From: Arctopsyche grandis
Lineage: Eukaryota > Arthropoda > Insecta > Trichoptera > Hydropsychidae
Direction of reading: 5' to 3'
Assembly (NCBI RefSeq): GCF_051622035.1
Contig: NC_135355.1
Coordinates: 42,263,486-42,327,485 of the forward strand
DNA length: 64,000 bases
The translations under genes and the position numbers were made by a program. Positions 1-10,652 of this stretch are shown here, one piece after another. How positions within the stretch are numbered: position 1 is the stretch's first letter; the number at the start of each line of letters is the position of its first letter. The notes beneath the pieces are model-generated. The model saw only the letters and a program-made list of their open reading frames with translations. It did not search any database and was not told the origin of the DNA.

Positions 1-229
1 AACTTAACAATCGGAGGCACACAAAACGTTCAATAGGAATGTCACAAGCTACTTTTTAATTCGAATTTAAGGACTGCAGCGTTATTCAATACCGAAATCC
101 GATCGCACGATTCGTTATGCAACAGACGCGACACTGGAATGAATTAGATTCGCACAGGTGTCGTGTAAATTGATCCAATTCGAATGAAATGCATTTGCAA
201 CAACACTTCGTATCAATAGAAGACGGAGG

Positions 230-900
230 TGCGGTGGATTTGGCGACAGAATGAATGGGAATCGTGTGAAAGTTTGCGATTACATTAGACTATATTAGAG
301 AGGCGATTCGGAATCGTGTAGGCAGAGAACGTGACACGCAACATTCGCAGTTGTATTCGCACCGGTATTCGCATTAGCACTGAAGTGTCGGGGTTTGCAT
401 TCAAGGTCGAGCGGCCGGCGAGTATCGAGCGGCCGAAATTCAAGTTCGAGTCGATTTCAAGTTCGACTTCCGGCCCGGAAGTGACCCGCAGCGCCACCGC
501 GCCACTGCGGATTCAAAACCGAAACACCAACGTTACCTCGTACGTACAATGCCAATGCACATATTATAGGTATAGCATAGCATCTACAGATGACAGATGA
601 CAGGTGACAGGTGACAGATGACAAGTGGCGCCGGCCGGCCCGTCACTGTTTGACAGTTGCTGTCAAGCGTGATAGTGACAGTGACAGTTGAGAGTTGGCA
701 GTTTGGCGCGTGCGCGTTGCTATACGACTGCACGTGGCGCAACAACTGCACGTGGCTGCTCCATCACTGGTCACTGGTCACTGATTTCTGGTCACTAATA
801 TACTTTTGAGATCGTCAACGTCGTAACTGTTTTGACGTCAAGGGTCCAGTGCGTTTGTCTGCGTCAAGGTCGGCCTCCCACTTCACTTGCTTCATTTTGT
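230..900. promoter_or_regulatory. GC/CpG-rich block, possible promoter or first non-coding exon
   Basis: This block stands out from the AT-rich surroundings by many CG dinucleotides and short direct repeats (CGAGCGGCCG twice near 408-435; CAAGTTCGA twice near 441-465). Both strands are open for 70-90 codons at 285-600, but neither peptide resembles a family I know and the openness probably reflects base composition. A promoter or first exon of a gene lying left of the window is the simplest guess. Inference only. Confidence 0.25.
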
Positions 901-1244
901 TCTCGCTCTTTCTCTTTTAACCTACGAACGAATCTCCCCGTTTGCCCAATCGGGATGTGCATTATCCATTTGAAGAGTAATACTAATAACACCGTGTCAC
1001 ATCCGTAGGGCTATCGCTCTCACTCTTCGTCGTAGGTAGATCGATTGTGCTTCCTTATTATAAACATTCAATGTGTCATTCAATTTCCATAACGACCGAT
1101 TGTATGAGAAACTCACCTTCACCTCACATTCTAAATTATTTTACTCATTGAACAATATTATTATTAGAAAGACTAGTGCTGTATGTAGGGTTATTAGATT
1201 TCTTGCAAGACGAATTAATTTAATAAATTTAAATTTATTAAATT

Positions 1245-1475
1245 TTCAATAGATGTCGGTCAAAGTCCCGACTTACAACCTATCGAATATTGATGGGCTA
1301 TTATAAAGCAAAGGGAATAAAAACAACACCCTGGGTCAAATTATGAGTTCAAAAAACTGTTGAAAATGTATGGTTTGAAGAAATTTCGGACGACATACTA
1401 TAAAAAGTCGTATCGTCCGTGCCGGCAGGTATCGATGCCGTCATAAAAGCAAGACGATTGTCTAGTAATTATTAT
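1245..1475 (+). pseudogene. Decayed Tc1/IS630-group transposase C-terminus
   Basis: Read on the + strand, 1251-1290 encodes GQSPDLQPIEY, the hallmark catalytic-glutamate block (SPDLxPIE) of Tc1/IS630-type transposases. A stop follows straight after it and another after IIKQRE. A further block in another frame at about 1372-1470 reads WFEEISDDIL, stop, then KVVSSVPAGIDAVIKA, matching the usual end of these proteins (W..I....L..LV.S.P.RI.AVIKA). The copy therefore has at least one frameshift and several stops and is dead. No flanking terminal repeats were recognised. It is clearly different from, and much older than, the intact Tc1-group element at 48.2 kb. Confidence 0.65.
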
Positions 1476-3544
1476 ATTACTATTTATTGTTGTCATATGT
1501 CCATTCAAAAATATATACTGTAATATTATTTTAGCTAGAGACATTTGAAATACATATAATAAAAATGCCCTATTGTGCATGTTTTTTTAAAATTCGTATC
1601 TCGCCTTAATTTAAAAGTATAAATAATCTTTTTAAATCGTAAAACATGTTTAATAGTTGAAATCAAATAATAAAACCAAAAAAACTCGTGTATAGCTTCA
1701 TGTAATTTAAAAAAATCGAAAACATCGAACAATTGAAAGTGATGCGATTTCTCTGCACGGTACTGTATATGTATGGTGATTGTTTTATCATTCATAAACT
1801 AGTAATTTTGGTGAAAAAAAATTCGCATTATAAATCTAGCACAGCAAGAAATTTTAAGATCTTATAACTAGACGGACTCCGACGGACTGACTTTCGACGG
1901 CTAAAAAAATAGTTCTTTATTGTCAAACATTTGTTTTTGCTCTCCTGGTTTCTTGGACAATGGAGAGGTCTATTATTATTTTATGGCGGCAACTCGACTG
2001 CTGATCTCTACTTATAACCTAAGGTGACCTTTTTTTTTTCAAATTGAAAACCAAGACATTTTATCAAAAAACATTTTTTTTTCTAAATATAATATTCCAT
2101 CATTAAAAACACATAAAGAATTCGTTTTCTTTAATGCACTTATAAAATTATACACAGAACTGGTTAAAATTATTGTTATCGATTAGGAAACATTTTAAAG
2201 TTTTAACATTCAATATTGCGTTATATCATTGGACCACATTGTTCATCGAAGAAAAAAGTCCTTCGGCAGATGCATATGTTCCTAGTAAACAAAGACAATA
2301 TTTGACTATCATTTTCGCTGAAGGCTTTGTATATTTAAATTCATCTATTAGATAAAAAAAAGTGTACTGATTTTATCTCACGACTTACCAGGACAAATAC
2401 TCAAAAAACCAGTACTTTACTGGTAAAAACAGTGTGAATGGTTATTATAACTGAACTTTGGCGTTGGCTTGGTGTTCGTCAAATAACAATATACCTCACC
2501 AGCACAAAGCAAGAGAACAAAAAAACATGGTTGACAATAATAGTGAACAATAGTGAACCATTTTTGTGTATAAAGCATCAACTGAAGGCCGTCCTTTACT
2601 TATTAGTTGTAAGTAAAGGGTTCGGACGATGCTTTTCGGTTTTTTTTTCTGTTACTAGTTTATGTTTATCCAAATGATATGAAATGTAGCATTTGAAGTT
2701 TGAAATTCTTTATAGTTGAGATCTTATCTATTATATGTACATATGTATAAAAAATCTATTTTTTTTATTATAAAGATTACATTAGATTAAACATAATATA
2801 CAAACATATATCGACATATTCGTCACAATCCTAGAAAAGTATTGAAGATTTATTATTTATACGATCTTTAACTTTTCATTAAATTTCACTAAAATATTAT
2901 ATAACTTACCTCTTTTAACGTAATTCGCTTTTCCAGATATTTATTATGTTCCCACACATTACTATTACATACTTTTGTTTATAAAATATATCTGTTCCTT
3001 ATTAATTGGTTAAAAAGTTTCTATTCTGAATCCAAAGTGCACCCGGTCAACACCAAAATTGAAATGCTAATATGTACAAGTGTAATATTAAAACGTCAAT
3101 GTCACATTCATATATTGATGACTTCTCGAGCGGATTTTTTTCATACAAAATGATTATCACAACTGCGATAAATAATTCTTATCACACGGCACTAAGTTTT
3201 GTCGTTGAAAACTCTACGAAGGCTATAATGCTTCACATACTGATTTATTTCAATATATTTTTGAGTTTTATATCCACGTTAAATGTGCTAATGATTTAAT
3301 TTGCTCAATGCTAAATGTCGTGGAGCGAGTCGTGACACTGGTAAATACAATTCACAACGGTCCGCTAAAATTATAAATAAACTTGCAATAACTTAAAAAT
3401 AAACTGACGTACATCTACCAATTATATCGCAGGATTTTCGTTCGATGTGGTAATGTCACATGATATGCTTCAATTTAATTATACATATGTATTTAAAAAA
3501 AATCTAATATTATTTATCTAAGAAAATCCATTTTTTGTTACAGA

Positions 3545-4306
3545 ATGGCTCTTGATATCATTTCAACGTTGGAATTGGACAAAGAAACGTTATGTGGACG
3601 GGTTATTCTAATACAAGAAACATCAGGATGTGAAGCAAATTTCTTCTACAGCTGCTTAATTGCAAAAGCTTTGAAAGATGAAAGTGCAATATGTCTCGTC
3701 ACGGTTCAAAACGATTTCAACCACTATCATAATATGGGTTTAAAAATGGGGCACAACTTGATGAATTTGAAAAATACCGGTAGAGTTATTAACGTGGACT
3801 ATTTACAACTTGTATCCGATTCGCACTGTACAGATAATGCCTATCCTAGTTTAGTGTCTTGCAATAAGTCAGAGAACGATCTATATTGTATGATTGACGA
3901 TGCAGTATCGCAACTACAAAAGTCTTACAAATCCGTCTGCGTGATCATCGACGATCTGACCGATTTCCTCTTGTTGAATTATGGTGTAAGTGATATCAAC
4001 CGCCTCGTACAAAAGTGCCGATTGCTCGTGGGGGATAAATGCAGTCTTGTAATGGGTGTGCATGTAATTTCTGCAAACGATACCAGTTACACATTAGCAA
4101 AACTCTTCTCTCACATGTCTGATATTGTATGCGAAGTGTCGGGTCTGAGCACCGGTAGAAGTGTGGACGTTTCAGGATCGTTTAAAGTAGTTAGACCGTG
4201 GCTTGATGATGAGAATGAGGTAGCAAATAAATTCACATCAATCAATCATTATCTGTTTAAACTTTTTGAACGAGGTATTAAAGTATTCGCTCCTGGAACA
4301 CGGTAG
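3545..4306 (+). CDS. Elp6: Elongator complex protein 6 homologue
   Basis: A 253-residue protein resembling metazoan ELP6, the RecA-fold subunit that with Elp4 and Elp5 forms the hexameric ring of Elongator. That complex acts with Elp1-3 in the cytoplasm to make the 5-carbonylmethyl modification of wobble uridine in tRNAs. Recognisable parts are an N-terminal strand region, a central IIDDLTDFLLLNYG segment (residues about 135-148, like VLLVDDLSVLLSLG of human ELP6), GLSTGRSVDVSGS (about 201-213, like GLATGFCRDVHG) and a closing FERGIKVFAPGTR (like VSFFAKGMSP). There is no Walker A motif, as expected for this family. Length is close to the human protein (266). The ATG sits 2 nt after a splice-acceptor-like TTTGTTACAG, so a non-coding 5' exon is likely; one candidate donor is CACTG|GTAAAT near 3351. 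An AATAAA lies 54 nt past the stop. Coding is intronless within this exon. Confidence 0.85.
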   Translation: MALDIISTLELDKETLCGRVILIQETSGCEANFFYSCLIAKALKDESAICLVTVQNDFNHYHNMGLKMGHNLMNLKNTGRVINVDYLQLVSDSHCTDNAYPSLVSCNKSENDLYCMIDDAVSQLQKSYKSVCVIIDDLTDFLLLNYGVSDINRLVQKCRLLVGDKCSLVMGVHVISANDTSYTLAKLFSHMSDIVCEVSGLSTGRSVDVSGSFKVVRPWLDDENEVANKFTSINHYLFKLFERGIKVFAPGTR

Positions 4307-4359
4307 CGATTTTGGAATAAGAAAATTCTGCTTATTATGTATGTAAATGTTCTGAATAG

Positions 4360-4365
4360 AATAAA
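4360..4365 (+). terminator. Poly(A) signal of Elp6
   Basis: AATAAA 54 nt downstream of the Elp6 stop codon, followed within 20-25 nt by T-rich sequence; the expected place for the 3' end of this transcript. Confidence 0.6.
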
Positions 4366-4537
4366 TATACTTTTAGTTTTATTGGTTTATTATTATTTAT
4401 TTATTTATTTTATATAAAACTACTAAAGGTTTCATGCTACTAATTTGCGGAAACATTTATTCGCGTCGCCCTTCACTTTATAAGAGTATTTAAATAAATA
4501 TAAACTTACAAATTTTATTTTATTTTTTACATAGATA

Positions 4538-5295
4538 TGTAGGAATCTCGTCGTCGTCATCGTCATCGAAACCTTCGAGAATATTCCGCAACAACAAAAT
4601 ACATCGAGCGGAACACCATCAAGCATTCCAGAAAATTCGACGCCTCGACGAAAACAAAATTCCTCTCGTACGCGTCAATAACCACTTCCATCAAGCATTC
4701 CAGAAAATTCGACGCCTCGACGAAAACAAAATTCCTTTCGTACGCGTCAATAACCACTTCCACCAAGCATTCCAGAAACCATATAAAAGGAGGTACAACC
4801 CAAACAACGCCAGTCGACCCAGAGCAGCAAGCGTCGACACACAGCAGCAGACCAGTCAACATACAGCTCCTGACCAGCCACCACTACACTACGCGGACTT
4901 GGAAGATCAACCAGCCGGACGAGCCAGCAACACACTGCCGTATCCAGAGACCTTCCGTACATAGCTGAATGCTGAGCCAGCGACACTCTACCATATCCAG
5001 AGACCGCTGAACGACATACTTTTGCCCACAAATACCATACCTTTGTACAACCATAGGCAAACAATAAAACTTTATAAAACTAGCACAACAGTGTTTCGTT
5101 AGGCCGGGATACGGTCAACACACATGTAACCCGCCTACATTGGTACTACTCCGACGTGATCTACGCAACCTTCTGATCATCCAACAGCGCTGTCAACACA
5201 TCGCTACCCCGCCTACATTGGTGACCCCATCTTTGAACCACACAACAGTGTTTCGTTAGGCCGGGATACGGTCAACACATCGTACCCCGCCTACA
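4538..5295 (+). repeat. Left LTR of the 4.5-7.9 kb element
   Basis: 758 bp, apparently identical to the right LTR. Order: terminal TGTAGG; a 72-bp unit repeated about twice (about 4615-4760) ending CCACTTCCA; TATAAAAGG at about 4782; a GA/CA-rich stretch; AATAAA at about 5062; and then three versions of a module ending CCGCCTACATTGGT (near 5128, 5208 and at the LTR end). The last version runs into the interior. Confidence 0.85.
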
Positions 5296-5399
5296 TTGGT
5301 GACCCCATCTTTGAACTACGCAGCCTTCATAGCAGTCAACAGCGCAGTCAACACGGCAGCCCACAGTGCAGCCTCCACAACAACCAACAGCCGCCACGA

Positions 5400-5600
5400 C
5401 AGCAGCCCACAGCGCAGCCTACATAGCAGCCTACATCGCAGCCCACATAGCAGCCCACATTGCAGCCTACATAGCAGCCCACATCGCAGCCTACATAGCA
5501 GCCCACATTGCAGCCTACATAGCAGCCCACATCGCAGCCTACATAGCAGCCCACATCGCAGCCTACATAGCAGCCCACATCGCAGCCTACATAGCAACCG
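5400..5600 (+). repeat. 24-bp tandem repeat inside the LTR element
   Basis: About eight copies of a 24-bp unit, GCAGCCTACATAGCAGCCCA plus CATC, itself made of two similar 12-mers. The array keeps several frames open on both strands, giving artificial Ser/His-rich and Cys/Gly-rich ORFs. I do not regard these as genes. Confidence 0.85.
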
Positions 5601-6179
5601 CAGACTTCACGCAACCGCAGCCTTCAACGCAGTCTACAACGCAACCCTCAACGCAGACTTCAAACGCAGTCCGCTACATGTCCCCACAACTAGTGACCAT
5701 GTCAAACAACTCCGCAGCTTTCGCCACAACAAAACGCAACCCGGAGACAACAACCAAATGGATCCACTACTGTTGATCCGCCAGCACCGCTCATCACACC
5801 TTCGATGATTCATCACCTCGATGAGCCCATGCAGGACGCCGCAGCCTGCACAACAGCACCGTCCAGACCGTCACAAACCTTCACTACCATTGTAACGACC
5901 GCAACAGTAACATGGTGTGAAAGTACATATGGACCAGCTACCAACACAACCCGCTGTTGAGTCAACCCACTCCAGCACAACCGGCGAAACAAATCGCCAC
6001 TGAGCCAACTAGCTCCAACACAACACAGCCGCTGTCGAGACAACTAACTCCAGCACAATCAGCACAACGCCTGCACAACAACATCGTCCAGACCACCAAC
6101 CTTCACTATCAACGTAGCCTAGACAGAATAAGCAACATGGTAGAAAAGAACAACTCGGACTGGTACGCAAAACGAGACC

Positions 6180-6870
6180 CGCTGTCGAGACAACCGACTC
6201 CAGCACAACCAACGAAGACCAGCACTCAACGCACTTCGCTAACCAACAGTCTCCACACAAATTCCGCTGCCGAGACAACTAACTCCAGCACAACCAACGA
6301 AGACCAGCACTCAACGCACTTCGTCAACCAACGTTCTTCACGCAAGATCCGCTGTCGAGACAACTAACTCCAGCACAACCAACGAAGACCAGCACTCAAC
6401 GCACTTCGTCAACCAACGTTCTTCACGCAAGATCCGCTGTCGAGACAACTAACTCCAGCACAACCAACGAAGACCAGCACTCAACGCACTTCGTCAACCA
6501 ACGTTCTTCACGCAAGACCCGCTGTCGAGACAACTAACTCCAGCACAACCAACGAAGACCAGCACTCAACGCACTTCGTCAACCAACGTTCTTCACGCAA
6601 GATCCGCTGTCGAGACAACCAACTCCAGCACAACCAACGAAGACCAGCACTCAACGCACTTCGTCAACCAACGTTCTTCACGCAAGACCCGCTGTCGAGA
6701 CAACTAACTCCAGCACAACCAACGAAGACCAGCACTCGACGCACTTCGTCAACCAACGTTCTTCACGCAAGATCCGCTGTCGAGACAACCAACTCCAGCA
6801 CAACCAACGAAGACCAGCACTCAACGCACTTCGTCAACCAACGTTCTTCACGCAAGACCCGCTGCCGAAC
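6180..6870 (+). repeat. 85-bp tandem repeat inside the LTR element
   Basis: The anchor CTGTCGAGACAAC recurs at 6352, 6437, 6522, 6607, 6692 and 6777, exactly 85 bp apart, with more divergent units to the left (about 6181 and 6269). Units contain AACGAAGACCAGCACTCAAC and CTTCACGCAAGA. Neighbouring units differ at only one or a few bases, so the array was amplified recently. Confidence 0.85.
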
Positions 6871-7166
6871 CAACTAACTTCAGCACCACCAGCAAAACAG
6901 TCACGCGAATGACTCCACGCAGAACACAGCAGCCTGCACAACAGCACCATCCAAGCCATCACAAACCTTCACTACCAACGCAGCTCGCCCAAAATAAGCA
7001 ACCTGGTAGAGAACAAGACTTGGACCGGCATGCAACACAAGACCCGCTGTTGAGACAACTTTCTCCAGCACAACCGGACAAACAACGACGCCATCGAGTC
7101 AATAGACTCCAACACATCGAGATTCCCACAAAATCACACACATCGCTAACACTCACCGGAGAGCCA

Positions 7167-7924
7167 TGTAGGAATCTCGTCGTCGTCATCGTCATCGAAA
7201 CCTTCGAGAATATTCCGCAACAACAAAATACATCGAGCGGAACACCATCAAGCATTCCAGAAAATTCGACGCCTCGACGAAAACAAAATTCCTCTCGTAC
7301 GCGTCAATAACCACTTCCATCAAGCATTCCAGAAAATTCGACGCCTCGACGAAAACAAAATTCCTTTCGTACGCGTCAATAACCACTTCCACCAAGCATT
7401 CCAGAAACCATATAAAAGGAGGTACAACCCAAACAACGCCAGTCGACCCAGAGCAGCAAGCGTCGACACACAGCAGCAGACCAGTCAACATACAGCTCCT
7501 GACCAGCCACCACTACACTACGCGGACTTGGAAGATCAACCAGCCGGACGAGCCAGCAACACACTGCCGTATCCAGAGACCTTCCGTACATAGCTGAATG
7601 CTGAGCCAGCGACACTCTACCATATCCAGAGACCGCTGAACGACATACTTTTGCCCACAAATACCATACCTTTGTACAACCATAGGCAAACAATAAAACT
7701 TTATAAAACTAGCACAACAGTGTTTCGTTAGGCCGGGATACGGTCAACACACATGTAACCCGCCTACATTGGTACTACTCCGACGTGATCTACGCAACCT
7801 TCTGATCATCCAACAGCGCTGTCAACACATCGCTACCCCGCCTACATTGGTGACCCCATCTTTGAACCACACAACAGTGTTTCGTTAGGCCGGGATACGG
7901 TCAACACATCGTACCCCGCCTACA
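7167..7924 (+). repeat. Right LTR of the 4.5-7.9 kb element
   Basis: Direct repeat of 4538-5295 with the same internal order of 72-bp units, TATA box, AATAAA (near 7691) and three CCGCCTACA-ending modules. Followed by GATA, matching the four bases left of the element. Confidence 0.85.
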
Positions 7925-7928
7925 GATA

Positions 7929-8520
7929 TGTATATACCAGGAAGGCCTAACAAGTAAACCCCAATGCGCCTTCCTAGACAATTAATTACAAATATTGCAG
8001 CTTTTTTTTGTAATACATAAATCGCTGTGTTTAGAGGGGCTGAAGAACTCGAAAATTAACAATTAATTAATCAATGAACTAACCCATAGAGACATCTATG
8101 GATTAAGACCTGTACATACATTTTTACATATTGTACAGAAATCAAATTCAGATATTTATTTATGTTTAACAATTTCGCCATAGTGACATTTCAGATTAGC
8201 TCTGGTTCGTCACTATGGCTAATTTATTACAAGACATTGAAAATTCATAATTAACGAGACATCTAAATACATTATTATAATTCCTGAATATAACCTGAGA
8301 TATAACAATAACTAAAGGTTTGCAACAGAAAATTGGGAAGGAAAAGCCATTTTTACAGGAACTGTTTCAATGAAAATCAGAAAAATTGGCAAATTCTGAT
8401 AAGAAACGATCGACCTCGACAAACCAAGGTGTGGCCAACAACGAGACTCTTTGTGGGAATCGAATCCGTGACATCAAGCACGAAATAATTCAATACTCAC
8501 CACTAGACCACGCTGCTGGT
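7929..8520 (-). mobile_element. SINE copy D1, tRNA-headed, minus strand
   Basis: Read on the minus strand it starts with a tRNA-like head: CAGCGTGGTCTAGTGGT (A-box-like TGGTCTAGTGG) and GATTCGATTCCC (B box) at about 8455-8520. A body containing AGAGTTTGCCAATTTTTCTG-like sequence follows. It ends with the shared tail (TTTGTAATTG...GCGCATTGGGGTTTAC, CCTTCCTGG) at 7930-8020 and TGTATATA-type simple repeat. The body is longer than in the other copies. The LTR element at 4538-7924 inserted right at its 3' edge. Confidence 0.65.
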
Positions 8521-8745
8521 TAATTTGTGACATAGCGGGTAGGATGGATTTTGCCAATTTGATGGAGGAACCGTTTCAACGATGAAATCAGATAGATTTT
8601 GCAAACTCTGATTGGATATTTGTGACTTGGAGTCACAAATATTCAATTCTAACCAGCAGTATTAAAGATTAGCACGGGATCGACCCCGATAGCCTCTCGG
8701 TGCTAAACATAAACGCAACCACCGAGACATACTGCTTGGCTGTAT
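8521..8745 (-). mobile_element. SINE copy D2, minus strand, 3' part missing
   Basis: On the minus strand the head begins CAGTATGTCTCGGTGGTTGC, with a B-box-like GGTCGATCCCG near 8676. The body contains TTGTGACTCCAAGTC and GCAAAATCCATCCTACCCGC. It lacks the conserved CCTTCCTGG tail and directly abuts copy D1. Its tRNA head is close to that of the copy at 42.7 kb and unlike that of D1, so heads were swapped within this family. Confidence 0.6.
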
Positions 8746-9413
8746 GTATGTACATATGCTGAATGGATTCTACATCTCTCGAAGGAAATAGGGTAAATAA
8801 TGTATGTCTATAAAATATATTTGATTTTGCATTTAAATGTATATGATCTGGTATGATACAAATGGACGATTGTCCTATTTTCTGTTGGGAAAATCTTATA
8901 CTATTCGTTTAGGAGAGGGTAGTATTCTCAATGTTCAAGATTTTATGGGTCATTATTTATTTTAATTAGTCATTATGCTGCTTTGAATAAATACACATAT
9001 TTAGATAAAATAAGTCACCTCACACTGTATAATGTTACAAATTAGATTAGATGAATCATTTTCTGAACCTCATTCCTTTGTAGTTCAAACCTCGTTAAGA
9101 ATAAATCAATAGAGTGAAATATGGACAAAATAAATTTATTTCTCTTTCTTCAAACAACTAAATGTATAAAATGGGGGAAATATCGACTATGAATTTTAAC
9201 GATAAAAACTAATAAAAATCTTGTAGCAATATTTCCACTGAAAGCTTTGTGTCCACACTACAATTTGCCTATGACAAATAACTGAATCTCTGCTCTAAAT
9301 TAATTAATTGAAATGTTTTATTTTTGATTGGATATGGCCGTGTTTTAAGTTGTGATATATTTAAAGCAGCTGTCATCTGTCAAAGTGATCGGTTGTGTTG
9401 TTTGAAAGCTGCG
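8746..9413. other. Gap between SINEs and the C10 gene
   Basis: AT-rich intergenic DNA with no coding exon I can support. The last ~110 bp before the C10 ATG (GCAGCTGTCATCTGTCAAAG at about 9366) is less AT-rich and probably contains the promoter and 5' UTR. No TATA box was recognised. Confidence 0.4.
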
Positions 9414-9764
9414 ATGTCTAAAATCCACAGTTTCACGACCGATCAGGTGAGAGCGATTCTCCGTGAAATCGTGAAATCCATAGCCGAACCCGAAAACTTC
9501 ATGAAACTGAACGAGGCCAAGGAAGCGGCCGGAAACGAAATGCTCAAAATGATGCAGATTATCTTCCCCATGGTGGTTCAAATCGAAATGGAAGTGATAA
9601 AGAATCATGGATTTGCAGCCGGCAGAGAAGGCATGGTTCAATTCACCCAAATCGTCAGAGAAATGGAACGCTTAGACCCCGAAGTTGCTCGGCTGCACAA
9701 CGATATCCGGAGCCATTTTCTCCCACCCGTGTCTATAACGTCAGCATTCGATACATCGCTTTAA
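9414..9764 (+). CDS. Protein C10 (C12orf57) homologue
   Basis: A 116-residue intronless ORF starting MSKIHSFTTDQVRAIL. It matches the small all-helical C10/C12orf57 family (human protein 126 residues): the N-terminal TTDQVRAILREIV aligns with LSAEQAKVVLAEVI, PENFMKLNEAKEAAGNEM with PENAVRMDEARDNACNDM, IIFPMVVQIEMEVIKNHGF with FVLPVATQIQQEVIKAYGF, and LDPEVARLHNDIRSHFLPP with QDPEIASLSGKLKALFLPP. The biochemical role is unknown; the human gene is linked to corpus-callosum development. The ATG at 9414 was chosen over an in-frame upstream extension because family similarity starts there. AATAAA signals follow at 9928 and 9944. Confidence 0.85.
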   Translation: MSKIHSFTTDQVRAILREIVKSIAEPENFMKLNEAKEAAGNEMLKMMQIIFPMVVQIEMEVIKNHGFAAGREGMVQFTQIVREMERLDPEVARLHNDIRSHFLPPVSITSAFDTSL

Positions 9765-9927
9765 TTATTCTAGCAAATATTATTTACATTATTTTGTACT
9801 GATTCTACACAATGTCTCTAATTTATATAATAATATTATTATATTATATGTATGTACCTCTTGAGGTATATTAAAATTAACCTAGTTAGGAAGGTCGATG
9901 AAATATTTTATATTTAAGTATAGATAT

Positions 9928-9949
9928 AATAAAACTATGTTAAAATAAA
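9928..9949 (+). terminator. Poly(A) signals of the C10 gene
   Basis: Two AATAAA hexamers, at 9928-9933 and 9944-9949, about 165-185 nt past the C10 stop codon. Confidence 0.5.
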
Positions 9950-10069
9950 TATTTTTTACAATGTAATTTTTTTTAATTTTAATTAATATATTTCTTTTAT
10001 CCTGCATTTTAATTTGTGTTTATAGAAATATAGATGAAGGTAGATATAATGTGTTTATGAGATTTGAAA

Positions 10070-10445
10070 GATTACCTTAACAATATAGCAGCTGCGCAGT
10101 TAAACTGTTGAACGTCGCCGGGGGACGGCACAATTTTTTAAAAAATAATTAAAAAAACTATATTTATTCGCATGTACATGCATATAAATGAAATAAAATA
10201 AAAAAAAAGGAAATTATCGATGGTTCTGTATCTATAGGAACACCTAAATTTTGTTTACGAAAATTACGAAATTATTGCGTTGCAATGACACTCATACCCG
10301 TTTTTGGGCGATTTTTTTTCCACAATAATCTTTCCGGAGATACATAAAACAAATCCTGTACGTTTCATCGTAATCGTTTGAGTAGTTTAGGAGCCCATAC
10401 GAGACAAACAGATAGACATTCAATTTTATATATAATATATAGATT
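10070..10445. repeat. Probable LINE-type dispersed repeat 3' end
   Basis: The stretch ends with GTTTGAGTAGTTTAGGAGCC, then ACAAACAGATAGACATTCA and TTTTATATATAATATATAGA. This wording is widespread in arthropod genomes as the end of retroposed elements. No coding sequence is left and the family cannot be named from this piece alone. Confidence 0.35.
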
Positions 10446-10497
10446 AAAATAAAAAGAAAATAAATCTAATATAAAATAAAAAATTAAACATAATTGT

Positions 10498-10648
10498 GTC
10501 ATCGACCAGAAACGATTGACGAAAACGTAATACAAAAATATATCAGCGGACTGAAGCAGTTCGCGCAGTCGTGAATCATAAATGCATCAGCGGCCACTAA
10601 GCGTTGGCACCAACATGATGCAAATATGAGTCAGCGGCCACAATTGTG
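10498..10648 (+). mobile_element. Truncated copy of the palindromic piggyBac-type MITE
   Basis: Shares with the complete copy at 15744-15994 the blocks AACGATTGACGAAAACGTAA, ATATATCAGCGG, CACTAAGCGTTGG and ATGAGTCAGCGGCCAC, and ends at TTGTG followed by TTAA (10649-10652). The left arm is missing. Confidence 0.6.
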
Positions 10649-10652
10649 TTAA

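Larger units (their letters stand above)
1..3300. other. Intergenic region left of Elp6
   Basis: No convincing host coding exon is visible here. Positions 230-900 are notably GC/CpG-rich and are listed separately as a possible promoter. Around 590-625 there is a short tandem of GACAGRT-like units, and near 760-800 repeats of CACTGGT. Positions 1245-1475 hold a relic of a Tc1-group transposase. Around 2571-2636 an imperfect inverted repeat is centred on a CCTTTACTT/AAGTAAAGG stem. The remainder is AT-rich DNA with no feature I can name. Confidence 0.6.
4538..7924 (+). mobile_element. Non-autonomous LTR retrotransposon, whole-looking
   Basis: Two 758-bp direct repeats (4538-5295 and 7167-7924) begin TGTAGGAATC and end CCGCCTACA, so they have the TG...CA ends of LTRs. 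They look identical by eye, implying a recent insertion. The element is flanked by a 4-bp duplication, GATA at 4534-4537 and 7925-7928. Each LTR carries a TATAAAAGG box (at 4780 in the left LTR) and AATAAA near 5062. The 1.87-kb interior starts with TTGGTGACCCC, a plausible primer-binding site, and consists largely of two tandem arrays. I see no gag, protease, reverse transcriptase or integrase, so it would need an autonomous partner. The family is uncertain: 4-bp duplications and the ends fit a Gypsy-like LTR element. Its right edge abuts the tail of a SINE. Confidence 0.85.

Noticed and set aside
5296-5808. Long Ser/His-rich or Ala/His-rich ORFs over the 24-bp tandem array, and the Cys/Gly-rich ones on the other strand
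   Set aside because: Three or more frames stay open only because the 24-bp unit has a length divisible by three and lacks stops; the composition is purely repeat-driven.
6180-6870. CRISPR-like array of regularly spaced repeats
   Set aside because: The 85-bp units are contiguous tandem copies without unique spacers, inside an LTR element in an insect genome.
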